Below, one piece after another: positions 38,193-47,692 of a stretch of 64,000 nucleotides of DNA. The position numbers and the translations under genes are program-made. Source of the stretch: Yersinia enterocolitica (GTDB taxonomy: Bacteria > Pseudomonadota > Gammaproteobacteria > Enterobacterales > Enterobacteriaceae); contig NBTC02000002.1 in NCBI GenBank assembly GCA_002082245.2, positions 930,001 to 994,000 on the forward strand, in the 5' to 3' direction. Numbering within the stretch: position 1 is the stretch's first letter; each line of letters begins with the position of its first letter. The notes under the pieces are model-generated. The model was not told the origin of the DNA and did no database searches. It saw only the letters and a program-made list of their open reading frames with translations.

Positions 38193-40315
38193 TTTGATTC
38201 CTCATGGCTGAAGTCAGCCTGTTGCTGCCACAATCGGGCATAAACGCCATTTAGCGCCAGTAGTTGATCATGGTTAGCCAACTCAGTAATGCGGCCTTGT
38301 GTCATGACACCGATGCGATGGCAATGTCGCACCGTCGAGAGGCGATGGGCAATAGTGATGACAGTACGATTGGCGATAATGCGGGCCATATTTTTCTGTA
38401 CTTCCGCTTGCGACTCGTCATCTAACGCACTGGTTGCTTCATCAAAAATCAAAATACGGGGATTAGCCAGCAATGTACGGGCAATGGCAATACGCTGACG
38501 CTGACCACCAGAAAGCGAGGCACCGCCCTCTGACAGCACGGTGTCATAACCTAGTGGCAAGGCGAGTATAAAAGCGTTGGCTCCCGCCAGACATGCAGCC
38601 TTGACCACCTCATCCAATGATGCCGTGGGTCGTGAATGGGCGATGTTCTCCCGTACCGTACGGTTAAACAGATAACTCTCCTGCATCACAACCCCTATCT
38701 GACGCCGCAACATGTCGAGGGATAAATTTCCAATTGGGATGCCATCAATATTGATTACACCCTGCTCTGCGATATAGAGGCGTTGTAATAGTCGGGCAAC
38801 GGTACTTTTACCCGAGCCTGATGGCCCCACCAGCCCGATATGTTCGCCAGCACGCAGAGATAAGGAAAAATCCTGTAGTACCGGGTTTAAATCGACGCGA
38901 TAACGGAAAATCACCTGTTGCAACGTGATATCTCCTCGAATCGGGTGGTCAAGTGGCACCGCCCTCACCGACTGCTCCGCAGGTAAGCTCAAAATGTCAG
39001 AGATCAGCATTAGCCCCACTTGGGCCCGGATGCTCTGTTGCCACAAATCAACCAACTTACTCATTGGCATCAATGCCTGCACCGCCAACATGTTAAAGGC
39101 GATCAGTTGCCCGATACTAAGCTGCACCGACATCACTTGATAAGCACCCACCACAATCACCACTGCACCAGCCAGTTTTTGCAATAACTGAGCCGCCTGA
39201 CTACTGAGATTTTGCAGGTTTTGTACCTGAAAATTCGCTTCAGCATAATCACGTGTTTGGATTTCCCAGCGTTGATGCATTTGGGGTTCCAGCGCCAGAC
39301 TTTTTACCGTTTCCACGCCAGAGACAGTTTCAGTTAAAAATGCCCCATTTTGTGCGGCACAACCGCACAGGACTTCAACTTTCTGTTGTAATGGCCGGGT
39401 GGTCAGCGCCGCTAATAACAGATATAACGGCAATGTGCCTAAAATGATGAGCGTCAGTAGTGGTGAAATGCACCACATGACAATAAACAACACCAGGGTA
39501 AAAACCACATCAACACATAGCGTCAGTGCGGATCCCGTAATAAATTCTCTAATATTGTCCAGCTCCTTCACTCGAGCGACAATATTGCCCACATGGCGTT
39601 GCTTAAAATAACTTAGTGGTAATTTGATTAGGTGGTTAAATAGCTTGCCGCCCAATAAAATATCAACCCGAGTGGTCGTGTGAGTGAAAATATATTCTCG
39701 CAGTAATTTTAATACGACTTCATATATGCCTACGACTAATAGCACAATAATTAACACATCAAGTGTTGTGAGTGCATTATGGACCAGCACTTTATCCATA
39801 ATAACCTGAAAGAAAAGAGGAGAAATCAAGGCCAGAAACTGTAATAACATTGATAATACTAATACCTGAATCAATGATTTACGGTGGCGCAGTAATACGG
39901 GAACAAACCAGCGAATATTGAAACGCGAATGGCTACAACAAATGATGACACCACTCCAAATCGACGTAAGCTCTTGATAAGTTATTATTTCTGGCTTCCC
40001 GCTATCTGCATGTTGCAGTAGCACCTGCTTTTCATTAATACGTGCCAATAAGATAAATTTGCCTTGCATATCGCGAAAGGCAAGTGGCAATTGTTCTGGT
40101 TTAATATTATTTAATGACTTTTTTATGATTTTGAAGCGAGCTGCTGTGGTATGTGAAAATTGCGCTAAATAGCGCTGCAATGATGCACGTGTGGCCATGG
40201 TCCAACAACCGATAGCATTTTTGTGGCTAAAATCCTCAACAGTGTCTGAATTCAACCCCGCCAGACGGAGTAATCGAGCAGCGCAGACCAATGAGGAATG
40301 AACGTGGTTTTCCAT
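38189..40315 (-). CDS. Type I secretion ABC transporter, HlyB/RtxB-like
   Basis: A 708-residue exporter and first gene of the secretion operon. It has an N-terminal C39-like domain lacking the catalytic Cys-containing motif (it begins MENHVHSSLVCAARLL), a membrane domain from about residue 160, and an ATPase with Walker A GPSGSGKST, signature LSGGQRQRIAIARTL and Walker B ILIFDEATSALD. VMDKVLVHNALTTLDVL and the RVKELDNIREFITGSALTLC segment are close to HlyB. No toxin or Ca-binding RTX protein gene and no TolC gene is seen nearby. Upstream is a 390-bp A+T-rich region divergent from fhs. Confidence 0.9.
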   Translation of the reverse strand: MENHVHSSLVCAARLLRLAGLNSDTVEDFSHKNAIGCWTMATRASLQRYLAQFSHTTAARFKIIKKSLNNIKPEQLPLAFRDMQGKFILLARINEKQVLLQHADSGKPEIITYQELTSIWSGVIICCSHSRFNIRWFVPVLLRHRKSLIQVLVLSMLLQFLALISPLFFQVIMDKVLVHNALTTLDVLIIVLLVVGIYEVVLKLLREYIFTHTTTRVDILLGGKLFNHLIKLPLSYFKQRHVGNIVARVKELDNIREFITGSALTLCVDVVFTLVLFIVMWCISPLLTLIILGTLPLYLLLAALTTRPLQQKVEVLCGCAAQNGAFLTETVSGVETVKSLALEPQMHQRWEIQTRDYAEANFQVQNLQNLSSQAAQLLQKLAGAVVIVVGAYQVMSVQLSIGQLIAFNMLAVQALMPMSKLVDLWQQSIRAQVGLMLISDILSLPAEQSVRAVPLDHPIRGDITLQQVIFRYRVDLNPVLQDFSLSLRAGEHIGLVGPSGSGKSTVARLLQRLYIAEQGVINIDGIPIGNLSLDMLRRQIGVVMQESYLFNRTVRENIAHSRPTASLDEVVKAACLAGANAFILALPLGYDTVLSEGGASLSGGQRQRIAIARTLLANPRILIFDEATSALDDESQAEVQKNMARIIANRTVITIAHRLSTVRHCHRIGVMTQGRITELANHDQLLALNGVYARLWQQQADFSHEESK

Positions 40316-40489
40316 AGAGTAGATTACCTAAATTATTAGGAACATCTGTCAACATAAGAAACAGATAATCGCCTGAACAAGTCTAAAAACATATAACGCT
40401 GGTATCATAGAATGGTTTTTATATATCGTTCATATCGCGTAAGGATTTATAACTTTTGATAACTCAAAACACCTTAGTTTCGTTATGTT

Positions 40490-40507
40490 TGTGAATTTTA
40501 ATTCACA
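40490..40507. promoter_or_regulatory. Palindrome matching the ARG box consensus
   Basis: TGTGAATTTTAATTCACA matches the ArgR consensus wnTGAATwwwwATTCAnw at every defined position. After the standard 3-bp spacer a second, weaker box (GCGATATAAATTAG core) follows. It lies 216 bp before fhs and 175 bp before the secretion operon. The longer palindrome also carries TGTGA and TCACA, but with a spacing of eight rather than the six preferred by CRP. Confidence 0.45.
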
Positions 40508-40705
40508 ATGGAGCGATATAAATTAGACATATTAGGCCGCCAATATTAAGAATATCTATGGTAGGACACTTAACCTCGGTCACTTCACATTTATTGATTT
40601 GTATCGTCAATTATTCATCGCTTTATGTGATAATTTTGCGGTGATTTATAGCCATAGTGGTTGGCTGCCGCCGTTTTATCACTGATAACAGGACTTTTTC
40701 TCGCC

Positions 40706-42463
40706 ATGACACCGACAATGCCTTCGACTGCCGATGACCTCCCCCCTCATTCAGATTTTATTCGTCACCCAGCAATGTTGCCGATCATGCATATTGCTCA
40801 GCAATTAGGTGTTAGCACCGATGATGTCATCCCTTATGGGCATCATATGGCAAAAGTTGATATCCGTGCGATCCAGCCTGGTCGTGCGCAAGGCAAACTG
40901 ATTTTAGTTTCCAGTATCACCCCAACGCCGTTAGGCGAAGGGAAAACCGTAACAACGATTGGCTTAAGTCAGGGGATCAACCGATTAGGTCACCGTTGTG
41001 TTGCCTGTATCCGTCAACCCAGTCTTGGCCCGGTCTTTGGTGTGAAAGGGGGCGCTGCGGGTGGCGGTGCTTCACAGGTACAACCGATGGAGAAACTGAA
41101 CCTGCATCTCACAGGTGATATCCATGCCATCAGTGCTGCACATAATCTGGCCGCCGCCGCTTTGGATGCGCGGTTGTACCATGAGCAACGCTTGGGGCTG
41201 GCGTTTAGTCAACAAACCGGATTACCGTTACTGAATATTGACCCGCAGCGGATCCTCTGGCCACGCGTGGTTGATCACAACGACCGGGCGCTACGCCATA
41301 TTCGTGTGGGGATCGGCGAAAGTACCCACGGTGTGGAGCGGGCAGACCATGTAGAAATAGCCGCTGCATCTGAATTGATGGCTATCTTGGCCTTATCAGA
41401 AAACCTGCAAGATATGCGACAACGCATTGGCCGGGTTATTTTGGCTCACTCCACCCACGGCGAACCGATAACCACAACAGATTTGGGCGTCGCCGGTGCC
41501 ATGACCGTGCTAATGAAAGAGACTATTCATCCAACATTAATGCAAACCAGTGAACACACCCCAGTACTGATCCATGCAGGCCCTTTTGCCAATATCGCCC
41601 ACGGCAACTCATCGGTTCTGGCAGACCGGTTGGGCTTACAATTAGCGGATTATGTGGTAACCGAAGCGGGTTTTGGTTCCGATATGGGGATGGAAAAATT
41701 CTTTAATATTAAGTATCGCCAATCCGGTATTGCCCCCGCTTGTGTGGTTTTGGTGGCGACACTGCGTAGCCTGAAAGCCAATAGTGGCGCGTATGATATT
41801 AAGCCGGGTCAGCCACTACCTGCCGAGATCCTCAATAGCAATATTCCCTTGCTCAATCAAGGTTGCGCCAATCTGAAATGGCACATCAATAACGCGAAAA
41901 GTTACGGTTTGCCGGTGGTGGTTGCGGTTAATCGCTTCCCCGACGACAGCCCCGAAGAATTGAGATTTTTAGCCGACTATGCTTTGTCTGCCGGCGCACT
42001 TGCTTGTGAAATCAGTGACGCTTTTGCCCTGGGAGGTGCCGGGACCACCGCACTGGCTCAACAAGTGATAACTGCCTGCGCTCAGGGCGCTGAGCCGACG
42101 TTACCCTATCCAGACAGCGCCACACTGGAGAGCAAGTTACAGGTTATGGCACAGCGTTATGGCGCCCACGATGTGACATTTACGCCTCAAGCGCGCCAAC
42201 AACTTGATGAGATAACCGCAGCAGGTTTCGGCCATTTGCCGCTGTGCATCGCCAAAACACCCCTGTCTATCAGTGCCGATGCCAGCCTGAAGAACGTCCC
42301 ACATGATTTTGTATTGCCTGTAACGGCCTGTGCCGTGTCGGCAGGTGCCGGATTTGTTCGTATCTACACTGGAAATATCATGACCATGCCAGGGTTGGGT
42401 ACCCAACCGGCGTATTACCATATTGATATAGATGACGAAGGACACATTTGCGGGTTAAGCTAG
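40706..42463 (+). CDS. fhs: Formate-tetrahydrofolate ligase
   Basis: ATP-dependent synthesis of 10-formyl-tetrahydrofolate from formate, a one-carbon entry route that E. coli lacks. It has 585 residues from the ATG at 40706, longer than the usual 556 or so. The P-loop [34 protein letters not shown] and the late segment [15 protein letters not shown] are signatures. An earlier ATG at 40661 would add a hydrophobic stretch not seen in the family; ATG at 40718 is also possible. It stands alone, divergent from the secretion operon. No folD is adjacent. Confidence 0.93.
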   Translation: MTPTMPSTADDLPPHSDFIRHPAMLPIMHIAQQLGVSTDDVIPYGHHMAKVDIRAIQPGRAQGKLILVSSITPTPLGEGKTVTTIGLSQGINRLGHRCVACIRQPSLGPVFGVKGGAAGGGASQVQPMEKLNLHLTGDIHAISAAHNLAAAALDARLYHEQRLGLAFSQQTGLPLLNIDPQRILWPRVVDHNDRALRHIRVGIGESTHGVERADHVEIAAASELMAILALSENLQDMRQRIGRVILAHSTHGEPITTTDLGVAGAMTVLMKETIHPTLMQTSEHTPVLIHAGPFANIAHGNSSVLADRLGLQLADYVVTEAGFGSDMGMEKFFNIKYRQSGIAPACVVLVATLRSLKANSGAYDIKPGQPLPAEILNSNIPLLNQGCANLKWHINNAKSYGLPVVVAVNRFPDDSPEELRFLADYALSAGALACEISDAFALGGAGTTALAQQVITACAQGAEPTLPYPDSATLESKLQVMAQRYGAHDVTFTPQARQQLDEITAAGFGHLPLCIAKTPLSISADASLKNVPHDFVLPVTACAVSAGAGFVRIYTGNIMTMPGLGTQPAYYHIDIDDEGHICGLS

Positions 42464-42476
42464 TATCATACAAAGA

Positions 42477-42502
42477 AGTGATAGCGACAGATGGTTATCA
42501 CT
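42477..42502 (+). terminator. Hairpin after fhs
   Basis: AGTGATA and TATCACT pair across a 12-base loop, followed by CCTTATTA. Weak candidate terminator. Confidence 0.4.
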
Positions 42503-42530
42503 CCTTATTAATAGATTACTAAGGTTCACT

Positions 42531-42974
42531 ATGTCTCAACCGCAGGAATATCAGCGCATTGGCGGCTGGTTATTGGCCCCACTGGCTTATTTGATCGTCA
42601 CACTGCTCAGCGCCAGCCTGATGCTAGTACTGTATGCCATGGCCATCTTCACCCCAGAGTCACGAGAGTATCTGGTGACCAACTCACAGGCATTTACCCT
42701 ACAATGGTATTTCTCGGTGATAACAACCTTGGTGATGTGGGCCTATACATTATGGGTCATCTGGTTGTTTTACAGCCGCTCACGTCGTCTACCGAAATGG
42801 TTTATTCTTTGGTTATTGTTAACCGTGCTACTGGCACTAAAGGCCTTTGCTTTCTCGCCGATCAGTGATGATATTGCCTTACGCACTCTGGGATGGCCCT
42901 TGCTGGCCGCTGCTGTTTTTGTGCCTTACATCAAACGTTCTCAACGCGTGAAGCATACTTTTACCGAACTTTAA
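42531..42974 (+). CDS. ydgK: DUF2569 inner membrane protein YdgK
   Basis: A 147-residue protein with four hydrophobic segments (about 10-40, 55-80, 85-103 and 113-130), as in the DUF2569 family. The first segment starts with IGGWLLAPLAYLIV, a family hallmark. It lies directly before rsxA as in E. coli. Its function is unknown. AAGG lies 7 bases before the ATG. A strong terminator separates it from rsxA. Confidence 0.85.
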   Translation: MSQPQEYQRIGGWLLAPLAYLIVTLLSASLMLVLYAMAIFTPESREYLVTNSQAFTLQWYFSVITTLVMWAYTLWVIWLFYSRSRRLPKWFILWLLLTVLLALKAFAFSPISDDIALRTLGWPLLAAAVFVPYIKRSQRVKHTFTEL

Positions 42975-43048
42975 TGGGATTGCGCACCTTTTCCCCCTAA
43001 AATAGCCAGTAAATCGTAATAACCCTGCACTTCATCTGTTGTCGTCAG

Positions 43049-43087
43049 GCCGCCAATTTTGGATAATAGGCGGCTTTTATTTTTTTA
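43049..43087 (+). terminator. Rho-independent terminator immediately before rsxA
   Basis: GCCGCC (43049-43054) and GGCGGC (43069-43074) form a stem with a 14-base loop, followed by TTTTATTTTTT. The T run ends 10 bases before the rsxA ATG. Either it ends the ydgK transcript, leaving almost no room for an rsx promoter, or it acts as an attenuator in an rsx leader. Confidence 0.8.
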
Positions 43088-43096
43088 GGCTTCGTA

Positions 43097-43678
43097 ATGA
43101 CTGAATACCTGCTCCTGTTTGTCGGTACTGTATTGGTAAACAACTTTGTGCTGGTCAAATTTCTTGGCCTGTGCCCGTTTATGGGGGTCTCCAAAAAACT
43201 GGAGACCGCTATTGGTATGGGGCTGGCAACTACCTTTGTACTAACATTGGCCTCTGTTTGCGCCTGGATGGTAAACAGCTTTATCTTGCTGCCGCTTGGT
43301 TTGGTGTATTTACGCACATTGGCTTTTATTTTAGTCATCGCCGTCGTGGTGCAATTTACCGAATTGGTGGTACGCAAAACCAGCCCGGCACTTTATCGTT
43401 TGCTGGGGATATTTCTGCCACTGATCACCACTAACTGTGCTGTGTTGGGTGTCGCGTTGCTTAATGTCAATCAATCTCATAATTTTATGCAATCGGCGGT
43501 TTATGGCTTCAGTGCCGCAGCTGGTTTCTCTCTGGTAATGGTGTTATTCGCTGCTATTCGCGAACGGTTGGCGGTGGCTGACGTTCCTGCGCCATTCCGC
43601 GGGTCTTCTATCGCCCTGATTACAGCAGGTTTGATGTCATTGGCCTTTATGGGCTTTACCGGGTTGGTGAAGTTCTAA
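43097..43678 (+). CDS. rsxA: Electron transport complex subunit RsxA
   Basis: Inner-membrane subunit of the Rnf-type complex that in E. coli keeps SoxR reduced. It has 193 residues with six hydrophobic helices. [19 protein letters not shown] near the start and [17 protein letters not shown] in the middle carry the conserved cysteines that coordinate an iron centre at the pseudo-twofold axis with RsxE. The last base overlaps rsxB (TAATG). First gene of the rsx operon. Confidence 0.95.
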   Translation: MTEYLLLFVGTVLVNNFVLVKFLGLCPFMGVSKKLETAIGMGLATTFVLTLASVCAWMVNSFILLPLGLVYLRTLAFILVIAVVVQFTELVVRKTSPALYRLLGIFLPLITTNCAVLGVALLNVNQSHNFMQSAVYGFSAAAGFSLVMVLFAAIRERLAVADVPAPFRGSSIALITAGLMSLAFMGFTGLVKF

Positions 43679-44301
43679 TGATGTCGTTATGGATTGCCGT
43701 AGGTGCATTAAGTACATTGGCGCTGATATCAGGCGTGGTGCTTGGTTTTGCTGCTCGCCGTTTTCAGGTTGATCAAGACCCCGTGGTTGAGCAAGTAGAA
43801 GCAATCTTGCCGCAAAGCCAGTGCGGTCAATGTGGCTACCCTGGCTGTCGGCCCTATGCAGAAGCTGTATCCTCTCAGGGGGAGAAAATCAATAAGTGCG
43901 CACCGGGTGGCGAACAAGTGATGCTTAAGCTGGCTGAACTGCTGGCGGTTGAACCACAACCTCTAGAGGGTGACGAAGCGGCGGCTCATCCACAGCGTAA
44001 AGTGGCCTTTATTGATGAAGCCAATTGTATTGGGTGCACAAAATGTATTCAGGCCTGCCCTGTCGATGCCATTGTGGGTGCCACCCGAGCTATGCATACC
44101 GTATTGCCAGACCTGTGTACCGGCTGCGACCTTTGTGTTGCCCCTTGCCCGACAGACTGTATTGAAATGATTCCGGTTGCCACCACCACCGCTAACTGGA
44201 AGTGGGATCTGAGCACTATTCCGGTCAAAAATCTTCCCAGCCAGTTAGTGGCCTCACAGATGATTCCAGTGAAAATGATAGATGTGGAGCAACATGTTTA
44301 A
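43678..44301 (+). CDS. rsxB: Electron transport complex ferredoxin subunit RsxB
   Basis: Membrane-anchored iron-sulfur protein of 207 residues. After an N-terminal helix comes the [16 protein letters not shown] cluster motif, then two 4Fe-4S ferredoxin motifs: [18 protein letters not shown] and [18 protein letters not shown]. It passes electrons between RsxC and the membrane subunits. Overlaps rsxC by 8 bp. Confidence 0.95.
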   Translation: MMSLWIAVGALSTLALISGVVLGFAARRFQVDQDPVVEQVEAILPQSQCGQCGYPGCRPYAEAVSSQGEKINKCAPGGEQVMLKLAELLAVEPQPLEGDEAAAHPQRKVAFIDEANCIGCTKCIQACPVDAIVGATRAMHTVLPDLCTGCDLCVAPCPTDCIEMIPVATTTANWKWDLSTIPVKNLPSQLVASQMIPVKMIDVEQHV

Positions 44302-46270
44302 GCTGTTTACTGCCCGCCAACACGACAATATCTGGGATTTTGACGGGGGTATCCATCCACCGGAAATGAAGTTGCAATCCAGCACGGTGCCAATGCGCAT
44401 CGCATCCTTGCCTGAGCAAATGATCATTCCGTTGCAACAACATCTGGGGCCAGAAGGTGAACTGCGCGTCAGAACCGGTGAACAAGTATTAAAGGGCCAG
44501 CCACTGACCGTGGGCCGTGGCCGCACAGTTCCAGTACATGCCCCCACCTCTGGCACTATTACGGCTATTGCCCCGCATACCACTGCACATCCCTCCGGGT
44601 TGGCTGAGTTGTGTGTACATATTACCCCGGATGGCGAAGACCGTTGGCGTGAGCAACAGCCGTGGGCCGACTATTTACAGCGAGATACCGCAGCGTTACT
44701 GGATCGTATTCATCAAGCGGGTATCGCCGGTTTGGGCGGCGCAGGCTTTCCGACCGCCAGTAAATTACAAGGTGGCGTGAACAGTGTTACCACTCTGATT
44801 ATCAATGCGGCTGAATGCGAGCCTTATATCACTGCCGATGATCGGTTAATGCAGGAGCACGCGCAGGAACTGGTCGCCGGTATTGATATTCTAAGACATT
44901 TGCTGCAACCACAGCAGGTGTTGATTGGCATTGAAGATAATAAGCCCGCCGCCATTGCGGCTTTACAACATGTATTACAGGGCCATGACGAGATCCAGTT
45001 GCGGGTTGTACCAACTAAATATCCGTCCGGGGGTGCCAAGCAGCTCACCAAAATCCTGACTGGTAAAGAGGTGCCTTTCGGCAAGCACTCCTCATCCATT
45101 GGGGTATTGATGCAAAACGTGGGTACAGTAGTTGCCATTAAGCGAGCGATTATCGACGATGAGCCATTAATTGAACGAGTCGTGACACTCACTGGTGATG
45201 CATTAGCAAACCCAGGCAATTTCTGGGCCAGAATTGGGACACCGGTATTGCACTTGTTGAAACTGGCCGGATTTCAGCCTCAGCACCAACCGATGGTGAT
45301 CATGGGTGGCCCGCTGATGGGCTTTACCTTGCCAAGTTTGGATGTACCGATCGTTAAGATCAGTAACTGTATTTTAGCGCCGACCGAAGCCGAAATGGGG
45401 CTATCTGAACCGGAACAAGCTTGTATTCGCTGTGGCTTATGTGTTGATGCCTGTCCAGCAGGTTTATTGCCCCAACAGCTCTATTGGTTCAGTCGAGGTG
45501 AAGAACACGAGAAAGCGCGCAATCATAACTTATTCGATTGTATTGAATGTGGTGCTTGCGCCTATGTATGCCCGAGCAATATCCCATTAGTACAGTATTA
45601 CCGTCAGGAAAAAGCAGAAATCCGCGCCCTCGATCAGGAAAATGCCCGAGCAGCGGAAGCCAAAGCACGTTTTGAGGCCAAACAAGCGCGGTTGGAACGA
45701 GAAAAGCATGCGCGTGAACTGCGCCATAAACAAGCCGCGGTCAAGCTGACTGATGCTGACCAGCAAAAGGTTGAAGCCGCTGTCAGTCGATTAGCTCGCC
45801 AGGATAAGAATGCCGACGCGGTTATCAGCGTGATCGCAGGGCAAGCACCGGATAACAGTGCCGTTATTGCCGCTCGAGAAGCACGTAAAGCACAGGCCAG
45901 AGCACGTCAGGCAGAAAAACAGCTGACTGTCGCCTCCGATGAGTCAACACCGTCGTCGGTTGATCCGCGCCAAGCCGCTGTAGCTGCTGCCATTGCCCGG
46001 GTCAAAGCCAAGAAAGCCGCACAAGCACAGCTTGAGTCCGCGGTTGCGACGCATGAACATGAAGAACCAGAAGAAGATCCACGCAAAGCCGCTGTAGCTG
46101 CCGCCATTGCCCGGGTCAAAGCCAAGAAAGCCGCACAAACACAGCTTGAGCCCGCGGTTGTGACGCATGAACATGAAAAATCAGAAGTAGATCCACGCAA
46201 AGCCGCTGTAGCTGCCGCCATTGCCCGGGTCAAAGCCAAGAAAGCCGCACAAACTGCTAACCCAGATTAA
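44294..46270 (+). CDS. rsxC: Electron transport complex subunit RsxC
   Basis: Peripheral NADH- and FMN-binding subunit of 658 residues. [14 protein letters not shown] opens the protein, [17 protein letters not shown] is the nucleotide-binding loop of the NuoF-like domain, and two 4Fe-4S motifs follow ([30 protein letters not shown]). After about residue 440 the chain becomes an Ala/Lys/Arg/Glu-rich coiled coil and ends in nearly three 38-residue repeats. The start at 44294 fits E. coli (MLKLF) and GGAG is 5 bases upstream. The next genes rsxDGE lie beyond an inserted opposite-strand gene. Confidence 0.95.
   Translation: MFKLFTARQHDNIWDFDGGIHPPEMKLQSSTVPMRIASLPEQMIIPLQQHLGPEGELRVRTGEQVLKGQPLTVGRGRTVPVHAPTSGTITAIAPHTTAHPSGLAELCVHITPDGEDRWREQQPWADYLQRDTAALLDRIHQAGIAGLGGAGFPTASKLQGGVNSVTTLIINAAECEPYITADDRLMQEHAQELVAGIDILRHLLQPQQVLIGIEDNKPAAIAALQHVLQGHDEIQLRVVPTKYPSGGAKQLTKILTGKEVPFGKHSSSIGVLMQNVGTVVAIKRAIIDDEPLIERVVTLTGDALANPGNFWARIGTPVLHLLKLAGFQPQHQPMVIMGGPLMGFTLPSLDVPIVKISNCILAPTEAEMGLSEPEQACIRCGLCVDACPAGLLPQQLYWFSRGEEHEKARNHNLFDCIECGACAYVCPSNIPLVQYYRQEKAEIRALDQENARAAEAKARFEAKQARLEREKHARELRHKQAAVKLTDADQQKVEAAVSRLARQDKNADAVISVIAGQAPDNSAVIAAREARKAQARARQAEKQLTVASDESTPSSVDPRQAAVAAAIARVKAKKAAQAQLESAVATHEHEEPEEDPRKAAVAAAIARVKAKKAAQTQLEPAVVTHEHEKSEVDPRKAAVAAAIARVKAKKAAQTANPD
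45962..46258 (+). repeat. 114-bp tandem repeats in the 3' end of rsxC
   Basis: Two full copies and a truncated third begin at 45962, 46076 and 46190, each starting GATCC(G/A)CGC. Each encodes DPR(Q/K)[17 protein letters not shown] followed by a variable acidic stretch with HEHE. Copies are nearly identical at DNA level, indicating recent duplication or conversion. Confidence 0.92.
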
Positions 46271-46283
46271 GAGGTAACACACT

Positions 46284-46320
46284 GAACTGACGCACTGCCA
46301 CTGCGGCAGTACATCAGTTC
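46284..46320. terminator. Hairpin between rsxC and the converging regulator gene
   Basis: GAACTGA (46284-46290) and TCAGTTC (46314-46320) pair, and inside them CACTGCC pairs with GGCAGT. No T run. The stop codon of the minus-strand gene lies within the right arm. It probably acts as a bidirectional terminator and may cut rsxC off from rsxD. Confidence 0.55.
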
Positions 46321-47201
46321 GTCAACATCTGATAGTTATAAACCACCGAGATATCACGCATTTTTGATTCGGCGTGACAACTGTCTATCTCAATAACTTC
46401 CATTTCGATACCACCACCAAACTCTTCGCGTAATTTTGGCAGCACTTCATTAAACAAATAAATTGAGAATTTCACACACTCTTTGGCACTACCTTGGTGG
46501 GATATGGAGAGAAACTCCCCCGCCGGAATAGAGATATGATCAACCTCACGCAGCCCCTGGATTTCATGCCGCTTGTCTTTATCAATCGCAGTCGAATAAT
46601 TCACACTGTTTTGCCCTTGTTGACACTCTTTGGCAGAAAACAGCGAGTACACCCGTTGGCATGAGAAATTAACTTCCTTAAAGAAATCGAGCAGAATTTC
46701 ATCTTTCATCGCCATACAGGAGGAGTGTTGACCACTACAATGGTTGTGTTCGTCAAAATCCAGCCGCCGTGTAAAGCCCACCAATTCTCGCGGTGGTAAA
46801 GATATCCGTTTGATTTCTGGGGTGTAATTTTCACAAAAACCGAAACGGGGAATCATCCCTTGCACATCCCAGTGTTCCATTTGACGAAAACTATTTGGGG
46901 TAACACCAAAACGCTTCTTAAATGTACGGGTAAAGGTTTGCTGCGAATCGAAACCCAACTCATCAGAGATTTCAATGATAGGACGGCGTGAAATGCGCAA
47001 TGCAACCGCTGCGCGAGTCAGTACCCGGCCACGTATATAGGAGGCTAATTGTACCCCCACAATACTTTTAAATTTCCGTTGTAGATGCCATTTTGAATAT
47101 CCAGAAATCTTCGCCACATCGTCCAGTGTGGGCCTCTTTTCTAAATTGATTTCAATCCACTCAATTAATTCTTCTATAAACAATATGTCTTCGTTTATCA
47201 T
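46314..47201 (-). CDS. AraC-family regulator with GyrI-like domain (Rob-like)
   Basis: A 295-residue protein like E. coli Rob: an N-terminal MarA/SoxS-type double helix-turn-helix (LDDVAKISGYSKWHLQRKFKSIVG at about 25-48; IIEISDELGFDSQQTFTRTFKKRFG at about 75-99) and a C-terminal GyrI-like effector domain from about residue 125 (PPRELVGFTRRLDF...). Rob-type regulators control efflux and stress genes and bind small hydrophobic ligands. It lies on the opposite strand between rsxC and rsxD, breaking the usual rsxABCDGE operon. Local DNA is more A+T-rich than the flanking rsx genes, suggesting later acquisition. Confidence 0.85.
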   Translation of the reverse strand: MINEDILFIEELIEWIEINLEKRPTLDDVAKISGYSKWHLQRKFKSIVGVQLASYIRGRVLTRAAVALRISRRPIIEISDELGFDSQQTFTRTFKKRFGVTPNSFRQMEHWDVQGMIPRFGFCENYTPEIKRISLPPRELVGFTRRLDFDEHNHCSGQHSSCMAMKDEILLDFFKEVNFSCQRVYSLFSAKECQQGQNSVNYSTAIDKDKRHEIQGLREVDHISIPAGEFLSISHQGSAKECVKFSIYLFNEVLPKLREEFGGGIEMEVIEIDSCHAESKMRDISVVYNYQMLTN

Positions 47202-47692
47202 CTTATTGTTCTTTAAATATATAATTACAGTGCATACTACATTAATCTATCATTATGCCAACGCTTTTCTCAAATCTAATTTCACAAGTTAATAAATCGT
47301 TAACTTACAGTTGATTAGCTACAGATAAAACAAAAACAAACCCATTAAAACAAAGAGTTAAATCTATTTATCTGAGACCAAAGCCTAATACCCACAAGCC
47401 GCACAAAAACCCGTTTTTGCTATATGTTTGTTACCATCGCGATATAAATTGCAAGTTAAATTTTTAGATTAGCCTGATTTATTAAATGCTGCAGCTTACT
47501 TAATATTTCAACACATTATGGATAATAACCCTATGATTAAGGCGTATTACACTTTGTCTGAATAGGGTAGAATGCGGCACAAATATTATCCCCCTGACGG
47601 CTGAGTGTATCGATGCCCGCAAGTATTGACTTGCCAGCGCGATAACTGCGTTTAAGAACTCTGTTAAGCATTCGACATATGGTTGTAATTTC
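47202..47692. other. 491-bp divergent intergenic region before rsxD
   Basis: No gene recognised. The first part (47202-47530) is strongly A+T-rich and should hold the promoter of the AraC-family gene. The second part is more balanced and contains a perfect hairpin (GCAAGT-ATTG-ACTTGC, 47620-47635). Because rsxC is followed by a hairpin, rsxDGE-nth probably need a promoter in this region. Confidence 0.6.

Noticed and set aside
40316..40705. Possible ZTP (pfl) riboswitch before fhs
   Set aside because: Such riboswitches occur before fhs in other bacteria, but I found neither the conserved pseudoknot-type GGG..CCG blocks nor a terminator at the right place.
45907..46239. Minus-strand frame through the rsxC repeats
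   Set aside because: It is the mirror image of the repeated Ala/Lys codons of rsxC; repeat content alone keeps it open.
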